Shown: positions 5,792 to 7,486 of the stretch, in pieces
How the letters are laid out: every line of letters begins with the position of its first letter
How positions within the stretch are numbered: the stretch's first letter is position 1
Assembly (NCBI GenBank): GCA_030054245.1
Contig: JASGCH010000061.1
Coordinates: forward strand, 1 to 7,486
Source of the DNA: Gammaproteobacteria bacterium
GTDB taxonomy: Bacteria > Pseudomonadota > Gammaproteobacteria > Burkholderiales > Burkholderiaceae_C
Direction: 5' to 3'
Length of the DNA: 7,486 nt
Notes under the pieces: generated by a model
The model's database searches: none
The model's input: only the letters and a program-made list of their open reading frames with translations
Told to the model about the DNA's origin: nothing
Made by a program: the position numbers and the translations under genes

Positions 5792-7261
5792 ATGGGTAAA
5801 ATTACGGGTTTTTTGGAGTTTGCTAGGCTAGAAGAGCCGCATCAACGCGTCGATGAAAGATTACAACACTTTCATGAGTTCACGACCAGTCTATCTTCTG
5901 ATAAGGCCAAATTACAAGGGGCTAGGTGTATGGATTGTGGAACGCCATTTTGTATGCAAGGATGCCCCATTCATAATATTATTCCTGATTTTAATGATTT
6001 GGTCTATCAACAAGATTGGCGAAACGCTTTAGAGGTATTACATTTAACCAATAATTTTCCAGAATTTACGGGCAGAATCTGTCCAGCTCCTTGTGAAGCG
6101 GCTTGCACTTTAAATATTAACAACCAAGCCGTTGGAATAAAATCGATAGAGCATGCTATTGCCGATCGCGGGTGGCAAGAGAATTGGATAAAACCCAGCA
6201 TAGCTCAACATAAAACCAACAAAAAAATCGCCATCGTGGGTTCTGGCCCTTCAGGATTGGCGGCGGCTCAACAATTGGCTAGAGTTGGGCATACCGTACA
6301 TGTTTTTGAAAAAAATTCAAAGGTAGGTGGCTTACTCCGATATGGTATCCCGGATTTTAAATTAGATAAAGAGCACATAGATCGGCGTGTTTGGCAAATG
6401 CAACAAGAAGGAGTGGAATTTTTTACTCGCTCATACATAGGGGCACCCCACTCAAAGTGGGCGAGTCGTCTAGGCGTGAACTTTATCAGTGCCGATGATC
6501 TGGTACGAGAGTACGACGCAGTTTTATTGTGCATTGGTGCTGAAGAACCGCGTGATTTACCTATCCCTGGTCGCCAGTTAGCTGGAGTACATTTTGCTAT
6601 GGAGTTTTTACCCCAACAAAACCAAAGGGTAGCAGGTGAACCATTGGATGTTGAGCCAGATATCAATGTCCAAGGTGATCGAGTGGTTGTCATCGGTGGG
6701 GGTGATACAGGAAGCGACTGTGTAGGCACCAGCAACCGTTTGGGTGCCGCCAGCGTTACGCAGTTTGAAGTTTTGCCAAGGCCACCCCTAGAAGAAAACA
6801 AACCCCTTACTTGGCCTTATTGGCCATTAAAGTTGCGTACCAGCAGTAGTCATGAAGAGGGTTGTGAAAGACAATTCGCCATAGCTACCAAAGAATTTTT
6901 AGGGGTAAATGGAAAATTAACCGGTCTAAAAACAGTACTCATGGATTGGTCTCAAGCGCGCCCAACTGAGGTTCCTAGAAGTGAACACATCTATCCTGTG
7001 GATAAAGTATTTTTAGCCATGGGATTTGTCCATCCAGTGGCTGAAATTGTAGATGCGTTTGGAGTGACCAAAGACGCCAAGGGCAATATACTCAGCCATA
7101 CAGAAATAAAGGGAGGTTATCACACTTCGCGTGCTAAGGTGTTTTCCGCCGGAGACGCACGACGGGGACAATCTTTGGTGGTTTGGGCTATTCGGGAAGG
7201 TCGGCAAGCGGCTAGAGCCATCGATGAGTATTTTCAGACGACGAGTTTATTGCCTCGCTAA
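5792..7261 (+). CDS. gltD: Glutamate synthase (NADPH) small subunit GltD
   Basis: Flavoprotein subunit that oxidises NADPH on FAD and passes electrons through iron-sulfur clusters to GltB, which turns glutamine plus 2-oxoglutarate into two glutamates. Seen in the 489-residue product: an N-terminal cysteine domain with CMDCGTPFCMQGC (46-58) and CPAPCEAAC (97-105), the ligands of the [4Fe-4S] clusters; the FAD dinucleotide fold IVGSGPSGLAAA (148-159); GGLLRYGIPDF (179-189); the NADPH fold VVVIGGGDTGSDCVGTSNR (298-316); LRTSSSHEEGCER (348-360); and a closing AGDARRGQSLVVWAIREGRQAAR near the end. The ATG at 5792 starts MGKITGF, like other bacterial GltD; a GTG three codons upstream is less likely. 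No strong ribosome site is seen. gltB, normally directly upstream, is absent, and a TRAP gene is there instead. A GltD-like oxidoreductase with another partner is possible but less likely given the close match. Confidence 0.95.
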   Translation: MGKITGFLEFARLEEPHQRVDERLQHFHEFTTSLSSDKAKLQGARCMDCGTPFCMQGCPIHNIIPDFNDLVYQQDWRNALEVLHLTNNFPEFTGRICPAPCEAACTLNINNQAVGIKSIEHAIADRGWQENWIKPSIAQHKTNKKIAIVGSGPSGLAAAQQLARVGHTVHVFEKNSKVGGLLRYGIPDFKLDKEHIDRRVWQMQQEGVEFFTRSYIGAPHSKWASRLGVNFISADDLVREYDAVLLCIGAEEPRDLPIPGRQLAGVHFAMEFLPQQNQRVAGEPLDVEPDINVQGDRVVVIGGGDTGSDCVGTSNRLGAASVTQFEVLPRPPLEENKPLTWPYWPLKLRTSSSHEEGCERQFAIATKEFLGVNGKLTGLKTVLMDWSQARPTEVPRSEHIYPVDKVFLAMGFVHPVAEIVDAFGVTKDAKGNILSHTEIKGGYHTSRAKVFSAGDARRGQSLVVWAIREGRQAARAIDEYFQTTSLLPR

Positions 7262-7282
7262 ATCCTCTACCAATCCTCTACC
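7261..7282. repeat. 11-base tandem direct repeat after gltD
   Basis: AATCCTCTACC occurs twice back to back (7261-7271 and 7272-7282), starting on the last base of the gltD stop codon. It is probably a slippage duplication. No function is suggested by its surroundings. Confidence 0.5.
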
Positions 7283-7322
7283 CCCTTAACACTCAAGTCT
7301 AATCTTTTTAACGCGGATTCTC

Positions 7323-7354
7323 AACCCACCCACTAGAAAGTGGGGGCGGTTTTT
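7323..7354 (+). terminator. Intrinsic terminator for gltD
   Basis: CCCACT (7329-7334) pairs with AGTGGG (7339-7344) around AGAA. An outer AACC (7323-7326) pairs with GGTT (7348-7351) across an internal loop, running into TTTTT (7350-7354). The U run is on the + strand side only, so it serves gltD. It overlaps the last codons and the stop of the convergent gene on the other strand, a compact tail-to-tail arrangement. Confidence 0.65.
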
Positions 7355-7486
7355 AATAAACCTGTCTTGGCATCAAATAAAAGCACTTGGTTTGGTTGAA
7401 TTTGTATCGAAGCAGTAGTGCCAATAGAGGGTGGTGCCAGCGATGCAGAAGTACGAATTCTAAGGTCTTGGTCAAAAATTTTAGTA
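7333..7486 (-). CDS. ABC transporter ATP-binding protein, C-terminal end only (UgpC/MalK-like)
   Basis: Only the last 50 codons are in the window, reading leftward to a TAG at 7335-7333; the rest lies past the right edge. The ATPase core (Walker A, signature motif, Walker B) is therefore not seen. The visible tail, with SLAPPSIGTTASIQIQ followed by PNQVLLFDAKTGLLK, resembles the TOBE/OB-fold end of importer ATPases of the MalK/UgpC/PotA kind, where a Gly-x-x-(V/A) strand precedes a 'LFD..TG' close. Substrate cannot be inferred. It faces gltD tail to tail, so it belongs to another transcription unit. A different TOBE-bearing ATPase (for example an Fe or polyamine system) is possible. Confidence 0.6.
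   Translation of the reverse strand, partial: TKIFDQDLRIRTSASLAPPSIGTTASIQIQPNQVLLFDAKTGLLKTAPTF

Noticed and set aside
6724..6749. GGCACC...GGTGCC symmetry in gltD, resembling the hairpin repeats
   Set aside because: It falls in the conserved NADPH-site coding for GTSNRLGAA and is explained by codon sequence; the flanks do not match the repeat.
6268..6801. 177-codon minus-strand frame inside gltD
   Set aside because: Antisense to the strongly conserved FAD and NADPH domains of gltD; no family features of its own.

Overview
The window looks like chromosomal DNA from a low-GC betaproteobacterium, most likely Burkholderiales (an Alcaligenaceae-like organism is my best guess). This rests on the protein style of GltD, PurB and a keto-acid-type TRAP transporter, all recalled from family knowledge and not searched. 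No phage, transposase, rRNA, tRNA or CRISPR gene is visible. All complete genes are on the + strand, and one truncated gene enters from the right edge on the - strand.

Layout: (1) purB, adenylosuccinate lyase, runs from the left edge to 1530; its true start is unclear. (2) 1531-1780 is a leader region with a candidate extended -10 promoter, an AT-only inverted repeat and a strong GC hairpin. (3) dctP (1781-2869) encodes the periplasmic solute-binding subunit of a TRAP transporter. (4) 2870-3503 is a 634-bp non-coding stretch, GC-richer than the genes around it (125 of 240 bases by hand count over 3001-3240), packed with degenerate repeats and hairpins. (5) dctQ and dctM (3504-5527) overlap by ATGA and encode the small and large TRAP permease subunits. 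(6) 5528-5791 is a second non-coding gap with short matches to the repeats of region 4. (7) gltD (5792-7261) encodes the small subunit of NADPH glutamate synthase, without gltB beside it. (8) A hairpin plus U-run terminator lies after gltD and overlaps the 3' end of a convergent ABC-transporter ATPase gene that runs off the window.

DctP, DctQ and DctM together should form one ion-driven importer for an organic acid, probably a 2-oxo acid or a similar monocarboxylate. PurB (purine and AMP synthesis) and GltD (glutamate from glutamine and 2-oxoglutarate) are housekeeping metabolism with no mechanistic tie to the transporter that I can see. The least ordinary part is the intergenic repeat and hairpin family: one hairpin sits in the dctP leader (25 of 28 bases shared with a copy downstream of dctP), at least three related hairpin blocks lie between dctP and dctQ, two copies of an identical 24-base palindrome lie exactly 150 bp apart, and short relics lie upstream of gltD.
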